This document shows positions 1 to 8,698 of a DNA stretch of 11,674 bases, in pieces. The notes below the pieces were generated by a model. That model did no database searches. It saw nothing but the letters and a program-made list of their open reading frames with translations, and was not told the origin of the DNA. Location: assembly GCF_000499385.1 (NCBI RefSeq), contig NW_013651683.1, forward strand, positions 12,055-23,728, in the 5' to 3' direction. Position 1 is the first letter of the stretch. Every line of letters starts with the position of its first letter. The position numbers and the translations under genes are program-made. The DNA comes from Eimeria necatrix (taxonomy: Eukaryota > Apicomplexa > Conoidasida > Eucoccidiorida > Eimeriidae).

Positions 1-658
1 GCGAATGAAAGTGAACCCTAGACGCCTCTGTGCCCCAAACCCTAAACCCTAAACCCTAAACCCTAAACCCTAAACCCTAAACCCTAAACCCTAAACCCTA
101 GATACCTGGAGGCTAAACTCTGCTGCCTTGTTGCGGTCAATAGGCACAGGAAGAGAATCGTCGACGACCCTCACGTTCATGTAGCACACAGCTGCAGAAA
201 CCCCAAACCCTAAACCCTAAACCCTAAACCCTAAACCCTAAACCCTAAACCCTAAGCTGTGGGTCGCAGCGGCCTGAGGGTTACAGAGCTTCCAGTAAGC
301 TCACAGTCCCCGAAAGCTGTGCTTCCGAGCTTATCTTTAGCCCTAAACCCTAAACCCTAAACCCTAAATTCCAAACCCTAAACCCTAAACCCTAAACCCC
401 AAATTCCAAACCCACTGTCGGTTTCTTGAGGGGCTCTCCTCATTTCCCAGTACACACAGTAGACGTCGACCTGAAGCACGCAGAAAGCCCTAAACCCTAA
501 ACCCTAAACCCTAAACCCTAAACCCTAAACCCTCACCCCCTAACCCTAAACCCTAAACCCTAAACCCTGATGAGCCCAGGCTCAGCCTCTTCTTACTACA
601 TCACTTTTCTGTATGTGAGACAGCGGGGTGTATATGTGCGGCTTCCCAGCCCTTGGCC

Positions 659-705
<47 letters not shown>

Positions 706-851
706 GTGTGCTCCCCTGCTGCTGCGAGCGCAGCAGGCTCCTCTGCGTCGCCTTCCTGCTGCTGCTGCTGCTGCTGCAGCTGCAGCAGCAAGTGCTGCAG
801 CAAAGCCCTCGGCAGCCGCTGCTGCAGCCACTGGGGGGCCCTCAGGGCCAC
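1..851 (-). CDS. Probable POT1/TEBP-alpha-like telomere end-binding protein, partial
   Basis: Reconstructed by eye on the minus strand. Blocks: a Gln-rich exon ending at 597 (open from about 851), then 470-416, 334-305, 191-106, and a partial exon from 27 (or 17) to 1. Donors read GTAAGA, GTGGGT, GTGAGC and GTATCT; acceptors read CTTCAG, TAAAG, CTGCAG and CACAG (or CTAG for the last). Phases 0, 1, 1, 0 keep one frame open. After a polyGln run come HIYTPLSHIQKSDVV, DVYCVYWEMRRAPQETD and VCYMNVRVVDDSLPVPIDR. This matches the first strands of the Telo_bind OB fold: human POT1 has a YTPL motif, then an N-VYGVV strand, then a strand ending in IVD. Family role: binding the single-stranded G-rich telomere overhang in the nucleus. 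Introns are 78-126 nt, and each holds telomere-like repeat. The start codon and first exons are not resolved; the C-terminal half lies outside the window. The family call is inference. Confidence 0.55.
36..568 (+). repeat. Four CCCTAAA telomere-like arrays, intronic
   Basis: Arrays of CCCTAAA (plus strand) lie at about 36-101, 205-255, 341-413 and 488-568. They are mostly perfect 7-mers; the third and fourth carry variants such as AAATTCCAAACCC and CCCTCACCCCC. They fall exactly in the introns predicted for the minus-strand POT1-like gene, and the unique DNA between them corresponds to its exons. They are interstitial: unique coding-like DNA lies on both sides. Confidence 0.9.
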
Positions 852-922
852 ACAGGGGCCCCTGAAGCAGCAGCCGTTCAGCAGCAGAGCTGCTGCTACT
901 CCTGGGGGCCGTACATGGACCT

Positions 923-966
<44 letters not shown>

Positions 967-1097
967 GCAGCAGCAGCAGCAGCAACAGACTAATGCTGCT
1001 GTTCTTGGGACGATGTTGCTGCTGCTGCTGCTGCTGCAGAAATGCCTTTAGCCCACATTACAACGACCTGCTACCCCAGCAAGTGCTGCTGCTGCTG

Positions 1098-1134
<37 letters not shown>

Positions 1135-1240
1135 TGTTGCTGCTGCTGCTGCTGCTGCAGCACAACTTATTCCCTGCAACCCCTGGGGCCCTCCAGTGCT
1201 TAAGCTGCCATTTCCACAAGTCCTAAACCCTCGCAGCAGC
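852..1240 (-). other. CAG/CTG-rich upstream part of the POT1-like gene
   Basis: The stretch is dominated by CAG/CTG runs in both orientations, with unique islands at about 990-1015, 1040-1085 and 1160-1240. An ATG on the minus strand at 1058-1056 opens a short frame (MWAKGIS, an Ala run, TSSQEQQH, stop). It could be the first exon of the POT1-like gene if spliced before its stop. An acceptor-like CTTCAG near 868-873 could open the Gln-rich block. I could not settle a unique splice path. The plus-strand reading is mostly Leu and Cys runs and looks non-coding. Confidence 0.3.
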
Positions 1241-1252
1241 CGTACAGGCGCC

Positions 1253-1345
1253 CCTAGGGTTTAGGGGCCCCCTAGGGTTTAGGGGGCCCCCTAGGGTTTA
1301 GGGTTTAGGGTTTAGGGTTTGAAGGGGGGCCCCCTAGGGTTTAAC
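1253..1345 (+). repeat. TTTAGGG units mixed with GGGGGCCCCC
   Basis: CCCCCTAGGGTTTAGGGGGC units alternate with runs of plain TTTAGGG. The array lies between the stop of the 1348-3564 gene and the start of the POT1-like gene on the same strand. It is therefore intergenic, 3' untranslated or 5' flanking. It combines the two repeat families that are otherwise separate in this window. Confidence 0.85.
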
Positions 1346-1347
1346 AT

Positions 1348-1474
1348 TTAGGCACCTGAATCTACGCAGCTGCTTTGAGCTTTGTGCTTGGTTGCCTTTG
1401 TGGATGGGCCGGTGCCGTTGCTGCTGCTGCTACTGCCGTCACAGCTAGTGCTGCTGCTGTGGCTGCTGCTGCGT

Positions 1475-1519
<45 letters not shown>

Positions 1520-1624
1520 ACTCCCTCTCGGAGAAGGATATTTAGGTACTTGACGAAGTTTCCTCCGACTTGCAGCAGCACGAATTTCCACTGCTGCATC
1601 GTTTCCACTTCCTGCTGTTGCTGC

Positions 1625-1675
<51 letters not shown>

Positions 1676-1785
1676 AGAGCCTCCAGCCGCAGCACCAGCA
1701 GCAAAGCGTCTTCTATTCTGTTGGCTTTGGGCTCACAGCCGCTGCAGTGGGCCAGCAGCGCAGCAACAGAGCCTTTAAGAGCATA

Positions 1786-1823
<38 letters not shown>

Positions 1824-1865
1824 GGGTGTTGCTGCTGCTGTCCCACGGCAAGTCGGGCGGGCCCC

Positions 1866-1899
<34 letters not shown>

Positions 1900-2160
1900 T
1901 GCTGCTGTTGCTGCTGCAGCTGGCGGGGCAGATGAGACCACGCTTGCAAAGTTCTGCAGGTAGAATGGGAGCTGCTGCTGCTGTCGCTGCTGCTCTTGCT
2001 GGTGTTGCTGCTGCTGCAGCAGCCGCTGCTGCTCTTGCTGCTGCTCTTGCTGCTGCAGTTGCTGCTGCTGCTGCTGCTCTAGCAGCAGCTGCTCAGGCTG
2101 TGTGTCAAAAAGGGAGAGAGGAAAAGGCTGAGAGGTCAGCAATCCCCCACAGGATCCTGT

Positions 2161-2207
<47 letters not shown>

Positions 2208-2278
2208 AGTTCTGTTGGCTGTTCAGTGCACTCAGAGAGCCCTGTGAGCAGCAAATGATGTCTTCCACTTGCTGTTCG

Positions 2279-2318
<40 letters not shown>

Positions 2319-2519
2319 CAGCACGAGCAGACGCAACCCCAGCAATCGCAGACGGAGCAGCAGCAGCAGCAGCAGCAACTGCTGCTGCTGCTGCTGCTGC
2401 AGCAGGAGAAGCAGCACCACCAATTCTTTCCGAAGAAGCAGCGCGAGGAGTTTGAGGAGCAGAATAAAATGTGTCGGTGCTCTCAGCCTCTGGAGTTTCC
2501 TGCTGCTGCTGCTCCTCCA

Positions 2520-2583
<64 letters not shown>

Positions 2584-2663
2584 TTGCTGCTGCAACCCAG
2601 CGTTCAGAAAGGCGCCACTATTCTCTGCTGCGCCTGTAAACGGGACCCAGCCGCCGGAGTTCC

Positions 2664-2710
<47 letters not shown>

Positions 2711-2851
2711 GGTGTCCCTTCGCTTTGGCCGTCTGCTGCTGCAGTTGGTGCTTCAGCAGCAGCAGAAGCAGCAGCAGCAGATATTGGTGAATGCTGTAGG
2801 CCCGAATGAGAAGCAGTTGGAGAGCCTGCTGCTGCTTCTGCTGCTGCTGCT

Positions 2852-2882
<31 letters not shown>

Positions 2883-2960
2883 GAACGCGGCGGCGGCGAG
2901 CCGGCAGCTGCTCTTCTGCAGCAGCAGCGGGGCCCCCACGCTTGCGGCCATCCGCAGTGC

Positions 2961-2995
<35 letters not shown>

Positions 2996-3283
2996 TCTGC
3001 ACCAATTGCTGCTGCTGCTGAGGCTTCGGGGACAAGAGCAGCAGCAGCAGCAGCAGGTGAAGCAGCAGCAGCTGCTGCTGCCTCTGTGCTTTTTCTAAAC
3101 AGCTCCTCCATCTCTGTGTAACCTGTAGCCATCAGATTCTGCTGCTGCTGCTGCTGCTGCAGCTGCTGCTGTTGCGTCGGCCTCTGCTGCGGCAGTTTGC
3201 TGCTGCTGCTGCTGCTGCTGCAGTGCTGCTGCGGCTGCTGCTGCAGGCCCAGTCACAGCTAAGACATGCGGGCCCGAGACGGA

Positions 3284-3316
<33 letters not shown>

Positions 3317-3564
3317 TGTGGTTACTGGGGTGGGGTTGCAGCAGCAGCAGCAACTGCTGCTGCTGCTGCTGCTGCAGCTTTCTCCGATTGTACGCCCAGT
3401 GCCTGCCCTCCACTTTAAAATAAACTGAGGGCTTGCCTCGCTGCTGCTGCTGCTGCTGCAGGGGCTGCTGCTGCTGCTGCTGCTGCTGCGCCACAGACAC
3501 AGGGGCCCCCGCGGGGCCCCCTGAGGTGGAAGCGCCTCGAGCCAATGAGGCCCTCTGGAGGACC
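1348..3564 (-). CDS. Homopolymer-rich nuclear-type protein, possible AP2-like; 5' incomplete
   Basis: The main coding block is open from 3252 to the TAA at 1348. An internal ATG at 3132 gives 594 residues starting MATGYTEMEELFRKS. The frame gives Ala, Ser and Gln runs separated by ordinary hydrophilic sequence. Two basic clusters, RKR (about 63-65) and ARRRR (about 78-82), resemble a bipartite nuclear signal. Non-repeat islands near the C-terminus include RYALKGSVAALLAHCSGC and QWKFVLLQVGGNFVKYLN. An upstream block in another frame (3564 to about 3394-3426) begins after an ATTTAG acceptor with an AT-rich tract behind it. It contains GKPSVYFKVEGRHWAYNRRK and has no ATG. The two blocks can be joined in phase, for example donor GTACAA after 3394 to an acceptor before 3199 or 3181, or donor after 3414 to 3240. 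I could not choose. VYF...RHWAYNRRK followed by GYTEMEELFRKS loosely recalls the AP2 strand-helix layout; this is weak inference. Confidence 0.6.
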
Positions 3565-3660
3565 CTAAATTGCTTTTTTGAATTAAATAATTTAATTATT
3601 TATTTATTTTTGTTTTTAAATTAAATTAAATCCATTTAAATCCTCTTAATTGCTGCTTTG
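3565..3660. other. AT-rich tract, probable intron
   Basis: TTAATTAAA- and TTTATTTA-type sequence lies directly upstream (on the minus strand) of the acceptor that opens the 3564 coding block. Read on the minus strand it ends in CAAAAAAGCAATTTAG. It is probably the 3' part of an intron; I found no convincing donor close by. Confidence 0.5.
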
Positions 3661-4090
3661 GGGCCCCCGGGGGCCCCCCGGGGCCCCAGTGGCTGATCTG
3701 TGTGGTCTGAGGTGTGCACGCATCCCCCAAACCCTAAACCCTAAACCCTAAACCCTAAATCTTCAAACCCTAAACCCTCCTTGCGGCTCTGTCCAAACCC
3801 TAGCCACTGCCGCAGCACACCTAAAGCTGCTCCCGTTAGGCCTCAACCCTTGCTGCTAAACCCTAAACCCTAAACCCTAAACCCCAAACCCTCGGCTTTT
3901 CTGTCTCTAAGCATCCATAAGCAACTCCCAGTAGAGCCCTCGTTGTTTAGGGCCCCCCCAGGGGCCCCCAGGGGGCCCCCAGGGGCCCCCAGGGGCCCCC
4001 AAGGGGGCCCCAAGGGGGCCCCCAAGGGGGCCCCCAGGGGGCCCCCAAGGGGGCCCCAACGGGCCCCCAAGGGGCCCCCAATAGCGGTGG
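3661..4090. repeat. GGGGCCCC-rich and CCCTAAA repeat spacer
   Basis: A short GGGGCCCCCGGGG tract lies at 3661-3686. Telomere-like CCCTAAA arrays lie at about 3727-3778 and 3856-3893. A GGGGGCCCCCAA tandem lies at about 3950-4080. Unique spacers at 3691-3726, 3779-3855 and 3894-3949 are short. A minus-strand stretch near 3850-3815 is open and ends at a GTGTGC donor in phase with the 3564 block, so it could be an upstream exon of that gene, but this is weak. The minus-strand frames through 3950-4100 give Gly-Pro-Leu repeats that mirror the repeat. Confidence 0.7.
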
Positions 4091-4119
4091 GGCAAGACCC
4101 CATATAACAGCCATAGTTG

Positions 4120-4349
4120 CTTTTGCTGCTGCTGCTGCTGCTGTTGTTGTTGTTATTGGGGCAGCTGCTGCTACAGCAGCTGCTGCTGCAGCAGCTGCTG
4201 CTGCAGCAGCTGCTGCTGCAGTAGCTGCTGCTGCTACTTGGTTAGTTGCTGCACTTTGTTCCCTCCCAGTTGTTCGGCTGCAGCTTCTGCTGCTGCTGCA
4301 CCATCTGCTGCTGCTGCTGCCGCCGCAGCTGCTGCTGCTGCAGGTGCTT
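4120..4349 (-). repeat. CTG/CAG block with palindromic CAGCAGCTGCTG tandem
   Basis: A CTG run is followed, from about 4160 to 4222, by near-perfect 15-bp repeats of CAGCAGCTGCTGCTG. Each holds the 12-bp palindrome CAGCAGCTGCTG. On the minus strand a frame continues from the CAG tract at about 4383-4353 to a TAG at 4236-4234. It reads DGVEAP, an Ala run, then AEAAAEQLGGNKVQQLTK. It is offset by one base from the frame of the upstream gene, so it may be a tail of that gene reached by splicing or frameshifting. Confidence 0.6.
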
Positions 4350-4357
4350 CTACTCCG

Positions 4358-4391
<34 letters not shown>

Positions 4392-4572
4392 GTATCTGTA
4401 GAGCAAGTTAAGGTCCCTCACAGCAGCAGCAAGTGACTGCAGCAAAGCTACGAAGTCCTGCAGCAGCAGCTGATAATCTGCTGCGCTGCAGATTGCATCC
4501 AGCAGCACTTCTGTTGCTGCTGCTTCCAGCCAGCCGCCCCCAAGGGTAGTCTCGCAAAGCTCAAACAGTGCT

Positions 4573-4610
<38 letters not shown>

Positions 4611-4643
4611 GGAGAGGCGCACGGGAGTTTGTAGAGGCAGCAG

Positions 4644-4703
<60 letters not shown>

Positions 4704-4999
4704 ACGCGCTGCACGCAAATGATCGGGGGCTTTCGCCACAACAGCAAGAGCAGCAGCTGCTGCTGCAGCAGCAGCAGCTGCTGCAGCAGCAGCAGTAGTG
4801 TACCTGCTCTCGCATCAGGGAGGTCAACAGCGAGTTGGTCTTGCTGCTGCTGCTCCTGCTGCTGCTGCTGCTGCTGCAGCTGCTGGAAGGCTTCTGCTGC
4901 TGCTGCTGCCTCAAATTCATTTACAGACTCCACCAGAGAGACAAAAGAAGAAGCGGAAAGAGCTGTATAGACACCCCAAATGAGGCCCCACACAGCAAA

Positions 5000-5049
<50 letters not shown>

Positions 5050-5322
5050 TGCTGCAGGTGTGGCTGCTGTTGCTGCTGCAGCAGAGCACCCTGGTGACTC
5101 TCTTGTGTTTAGCAGCAAAGCAGGGGGGGCACCGACTGTCAGCAGACCAGGTTCTAAGGTTTAGGGTTTAGGGTTTAGGGTTTAGGGTTTAGGGTTTAGG
5201 GTTTACTGGAATCATTGCCCAAGAAGCCAAAAAGGCGGTCTTCTGCTTCTCTAGGGTTTGAGCAGCAAGTCCATTCAGAAAGAAAAGAGACTACCAGGTG
5301 CAGGCTGTCCAAAGATAAACCT

Positions 5323-5394
<72 letters not shown>

Positions 5395-5485
5395 CAAGGA
5401 AGAGAGTGAGCATGGGAGAGGTACAGGTGTAAGCTGCAGCAGCGCAGCCACATTCAGCAGCAGCAGCAGCAACAAAACAAAGCAG

Positions 5486-5520
<35 letters not shown>

Positions 5521-5673
5521 GCAACAGCAACCCCTGCAGCAGCAACAGCAGCCTCAACAGCAGCAACAGCAGCAACTGCGGCAGCGGCAGTACTGGCGCC
5601 ACACGCAGCAACAGTAAAAGCACAGCAGCAGCAGCAGCAGCAGCACCAGCATTAACAGCAGCAGCAGCACGCG

Positions 5674-5724
<51 letters not shown>

Positions 5725-5860
5725 ACCTGTGCCTTGGGGGTCCCACTTATTGAAAACAGACTGCAGCAGCAGCTGCTGAATAACAAAAGGCTCTCGAGCC
5801 ACCTGCTGCAGCACATGCAGATCTACTGGGAGAGACAAAGACCCCGCAATCCACTTTGTG

Positions 5861-5911
<51 letters not shown>

Positions 5912-5978
5912 GCGGACGATGGTGGAGGCCCGGCAGGTGCAGCGGAAGGCGCTTCTGCTGCCGCTGCCTCTCGTCCTT

Positions 5979-6012
<34 letters not shown>

Positions 6013-6178
6013 CTTAGAAGCTTCGGCCGGAGCAGCAGCAGCATCGCGGTCTGCAGCAGGAGCAGCAGCAGCAGGAGCAGCAGCAGCAGCAGCAGGTGCT
6101 GCAGCAGCAGGATCTTTCGAGCGAGACCCTTTCTTGGGGGTCTTCTTAGCCCCAGCTGCTGCTTTTCCTGCTGCTCCT

Positions 6179-6209
<31 letters not shown>

Positions 6210-6265
6210 GCGGCCTCGCTGCTGCTTTTGCTGCGTCGGCTGCGCGTTGGTAGTTCGTGTCCGGT

Positions 6266-6316
<51 letters not shown>

Positions 6317-6411
6317 ACTTCCAGGGCCCCCTCCTCTGTTTGCTGCTCCGGGCGAAGACAGCTGCAGATGGCTGTCTTGTCTATACACTCGCTGTCGAGA
6401 AGGTTCCCCAT
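4350..6411 (-). CDS. Four-exon MGN-initiated protein, about 437 residues, function unknown
   Basis: Exons 6411-5727, 5320-5207, 5097-4804 and 4570-4350 (TAG stop) join with phases 1, 1, 1 and give 437 residues. Donors read GTTTGC, GTAAAC and GTACAC; acceptors read GCTTAG, AGAGAG and CTGCAG. The third acceptor is the weakest; the only other phase-compatible choices nearby lose the frame. The N-terminus is MGNLLDSECIDKTAICSCLR: Gly2 and nearby Cys9, 16 and 18 suggest myristoylation plus palmitoylation and membrane attachment, though the preferred Ser/Thr at position 6 is Asp here (Ser is at 7). Then come Ala runs, a basic patch (about 89-99) and TKWIAGSLSLPVDLHVLQQ. Residues 220-235 (FNKWDPQGTG, crossing the first splice) look like a degenerate EF-hand loop lacking the final Glu. 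The last exon is helical: ALFELCETTLGGGWLEAAAT onward. Introns 1 and 3 are largely CAG/CTG; intron 2 is telomere-like. I do not recognise a family. Confidence 0.65.
5157..5204 (+). repeat. TTTAGGG array in intron 2 of the MGN gene
   Basis: About seven perfect TTTAGGG units (plus strand) begin two bases after the predicted donor of the exon ending at 5207. On the coding (minus) strand the junction reads TTCCA then GTAAACCCTAAACCC, so the donor is continuous with the repeat. Confidence 0.9.
5321..5726 (-). repeat. CAG/CTG-filled intron 1 of the MGN gene
   Basis: Almost all of this 406-nt predicted intron is CAG/CAA on the plus strand, that is CTG/TTG on the coding strand. It is pyrimidine-rich there, with TTACACCTGTACCTCTCCC before the terminal CTG run and CTTAG acceptor. 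Minus-strand frames give Leu, Ala or Cys runs, and plus-strand frames give Gln and Ser runs. The join from 5727 to 5320 keeps frame and gives sensible sequence on both sides, so I treat the tract as intron. Confidence 0.55.
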
Positions 6412-6413
6412 CC

Positions 6414-7320
6414 TAAACCCTAAACCCTAAACCCCAAACCCTAAACCCTAAACCCTAAACCCTAAACCCTAAACCCTAGAGCCTTCGTTGGGTTCTCCTC
6501 GCTGGTGTACTGGAGCAGAGGGAGCCGCTGAGACAAAGTTGCCCTGCAGGCGCGCCAGAAGGCCCCGCAAACCCTAAACCCTAAACCCTAAACCCTAAAC
6601 CCTCAGCCAGCGCCGCCGCAGAGTCGACGGCGGTTTAGAGGGTTTAGAGAAACGAGGGTTTGTCTCTAAACCCTAGAGGGATATTCATTTAGAAAGGCTT
6701 TGGGGGCGGGGAGAGTGAGAAGCCGTTGAAGGCGCCGTAAACCCTAAACCCTAAACCCTAAACCCTAAACCCCAGTCACGGGGCCGCTGCTGCCAGCAGC
6801 CGGAGACCCCGCGAAAACCCTAAACCCTTAAGCAGCAGAAAACCTCTAAAATAAAAATAAGGGTTTTAATTAAATCAACAAAGGACGAGAGCAGCACCCC
6901 AAACCCTAAACCCTAAACCCTAAACCCTCGGCGGCGCCGCCGTCGCCGCCTCGCCAGCGACCCGCGCAAACCCTAAACCCTAAACCCTAGGGCCTAAACC
7001 CTAAACCCTAATCCCCATGACTTCCTCCTGCTGCAGAATCGATTCGCTCTTTCGAGTTTATTGCTATCAGACGGCTCAACAAACCCTAAACCCTAAACCC
7101 TAAACCCTAATCTCAAACCCTAAACCCTAACCGCCGCCGACAGCGGACAGACCGGTGGCTCTCGCCCTCTCCAGAAACCCCAAACCCTCCTATCTCCCAA
7201 ACCCTAAACCCTAGCGGAACTTAGCCCTAGAAAACCCTAAACCCTAAACCCTAAACCCTAAGCCCTAAACCCTAAACCCTCATTCTCAATCTGCAGCCAG
7301 AACAGCAAAACCCAACACCT
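6414..7320 (+). repeat. Cluster of CCCTAAA arrays with short unique spacers
   Basis: Telomere-like arrays lie at about 6414-6479, 6569-6604, 6738-6772, 6900-6928, 6967-7012, 7080-7130, 7198-7213 and 7231-7281, with small pieces at 6815-6828 and 7173-7190. All are in the CCCTAAA orientation. The unique spacers are 40-130 bp. Some have exon-like edges: 6693-6736 (plus) has a CATTTAG acceptor and GTAAACCC donor and reads KGFGGGESEKPLKA; 6543-6475 (minus) has a CTGCAG acceptor and a GTTTAG donor. None is long enough to identify. The MGN start codon lies directly against the first array (TTTAGGATG on the minus strand). Confidence 0.85.
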
Positions 7321-8045
7321 CCCCAGGGCCCCCGGGGCCCCCCGGGGGGCCCCCAGTACCCTTTGGGGCCCCCAAGGGCCCCCAATACCCTTTAATTGCA
7401 TCTAGGGGCCCCCTTAGTACCCTGTGGGCCCCTGGGGGGGCCCCCAGCAGCCTGCAGGGCCCCCTGGGGGCCCCTCTAAATCTTTGGGGGCCCCCGGGGG
7501 GCCCCCAGTACCCTTTTTGTCCCCTTGTGGACCTTCCAGTACCCTTTTGTGCCCCATGGGGGCCCCTCAGTGCCCTTAAAGGCCCCCTGGGGGCCCCCTG
7601 GGGCCCCCTGGAGGCCCCCCAGTTCCCTTGAGGGCCCCCAGGGGGCCCCTCGGTACCCTTTTAGTGCCTGTAGGGGCCCCCCGGTGCCCTTAAGGCCCTT
7701 TAGGGGCCCCCAGTAATCCTCATAGTCCTTAGGGGGCCCCCCAGTACCCTTTGGGGCCCCAAGGGGGCCCCCCAAGCCCTCTTTAGGGCCCCCTGGGGGC
7801 CCTTAAAGGGCCCCTCAGTACACTATGACCCCATAGGGGGGCCCCTAAGTACCTCTAGGCCCTCTGGGGGCCCCCCAGTACCCTTAAGGGCCCCCTGGGG
7901 GCCCCCAAGTACCCTCTAGGTCCCTCTAGGGGGCCCCCAGTACCCTCTAGGGCCCCTGGGGGGCCCCCAGTACCCTCTAGGATCCTCTGGGGGGCCCCCA
8001 GTACCCTTGGGGGCCCCTTATGGGTTCTGTGATTTGCTGCTGGGG
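7321..8045. repeat. GGGGGCCCCC / CAGTACCCT minisatellite
   Basis: A degenerate tandem repeat with core GGGGGCCCCCAGTACCCT occurs about a dozen times. At the right end spacing is regular: CAGTAC starts at 7938, 7968 and 7999. Earlier units vary, with CTTAAGGG, CTCTAGGG and CTTTGGGG linkers. The GGGGGCCCCC core is a 10-bp palindrome. Minus-strand reading gives Gly-Pro-Leu-rich sequence that follows the repeat; I see no gene here. Confidence 0.85.
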
Positions 8046-8357
8046 GCCCCCGAGCTGCTTTTTCGTTTTTAAGTTTTCACGTTTGCTGCTGGGAAGGAGA
8101 GGCCCTAGAAACCCTAAACCCTAAACCCTAAACCCTAAACCCTAAACCCTAAACCCTAGGCCGTAAGGGTTTATGTGGGGCCGGGCATTAAAACTCCTAC
8201 GGCGCCTTCAGTGAATGCACTGAGGCAAGCGCACAATCGAACTGCTTGTCTAGGGTTTAGGGTTTAGGGTTTAGGGTTTAGGGTTTAGGGTTTAGGGTGG
8301 AGGCAATTGAGCTTTTGGCTGTTTACTCTTTTCTTTCAGTTTTGCATTCCCTCAAAG
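8046..8357. repeat. Inverted pair of telomere-like arrays around a unique spacer
   Basis: CCCTAAA units lie at about 8107-8159 and TTTAGGG units at about 8251-8298, in opposite orientation, separated by about 90 bp of unique sequence. The spacer has a candidate minus-strand microexon, 8249-8201, with a CCCTAG acceptor and GTAGGA donor, reading KQFDCALASVHSLKA. It is too short to identify. The rest, up to the AT-rich block, shows nothing coding. Confidence 0.7.
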
Positions 8358-8463
8358 CATTCTTTCTTGTTCATTTAAATTAATTAATTATTTAATTATT
8401 TGTTTAATTGTTTAATTGAATATTTGAAATAATATAATTTAAAGTATTTAATCATATTTTTTA

Positions 8464-8494
<31 letters not shown>

Positions 8495-8667
8495 TATCTT
8501 TTATTTGCATTTCACTTCAAATTTTTTTAAATTACTTCGGCCACAAAGCTTAACAAGTTTATCACTTGGAAAAAAAAAAGAAACAAAACAAAACAATTAA
8601 TATTTATTCATTTATTAATTTGTTTATTATTTATCCATTTATTTATTCATATAATTTATTTATTTAT

Positions 8668-8698
<31 letters not shown>

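Noticed and set aside
36..568. CRISPR-like repeat-spacer array
   Set aside because: Repeats alternate with unique spacers, but the unit is a 7-bp telomere motif, array lengths vary, and the spacers behave as exons of a eukaryotic gene.
570..1226. Long plus-strand frame of 218 codons
   Set aside because: It is mostly Leu and Cys runs from CTG/TGC reading. The opposite strand gives Gln-rich sequence leading into a recognisable OB-fold start with good splice sites.
3691..3726. Minus-strand ATG near 3726 as the start of the 1348-3564 gene
   Set aside because: Its frame reads MRAHLRPHRSATGAP through the GC repeat, but there is no usable donor before the AT-rich tract, so it cannot be joined to the 3564 block.
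3870..4103. Collagen-like Gly-Pro-Leu frame on the minus strand
   Set aside because: The composition is forced by the GGGGGCCCCC repeat, and several frames give the same kind of sequence.
5215..5617. Plus-strand Lys/Ser/Gln-rich frames
   Set aside because: They look fairly protein-like and have a TTCTCTAG acceptor-like site, but the minus-strand exon 5320-5207 joins in phase on both sides and gives better non-repeat sequence. I keep the minus reading, with some doubt.
7476..7775. Gly-Pro-rich frame on the minus strand in the minisatellite
   Set aside because: It mirrors the tandem unit; start and stop are arbitrary and nothing outside the repeat is encoded.
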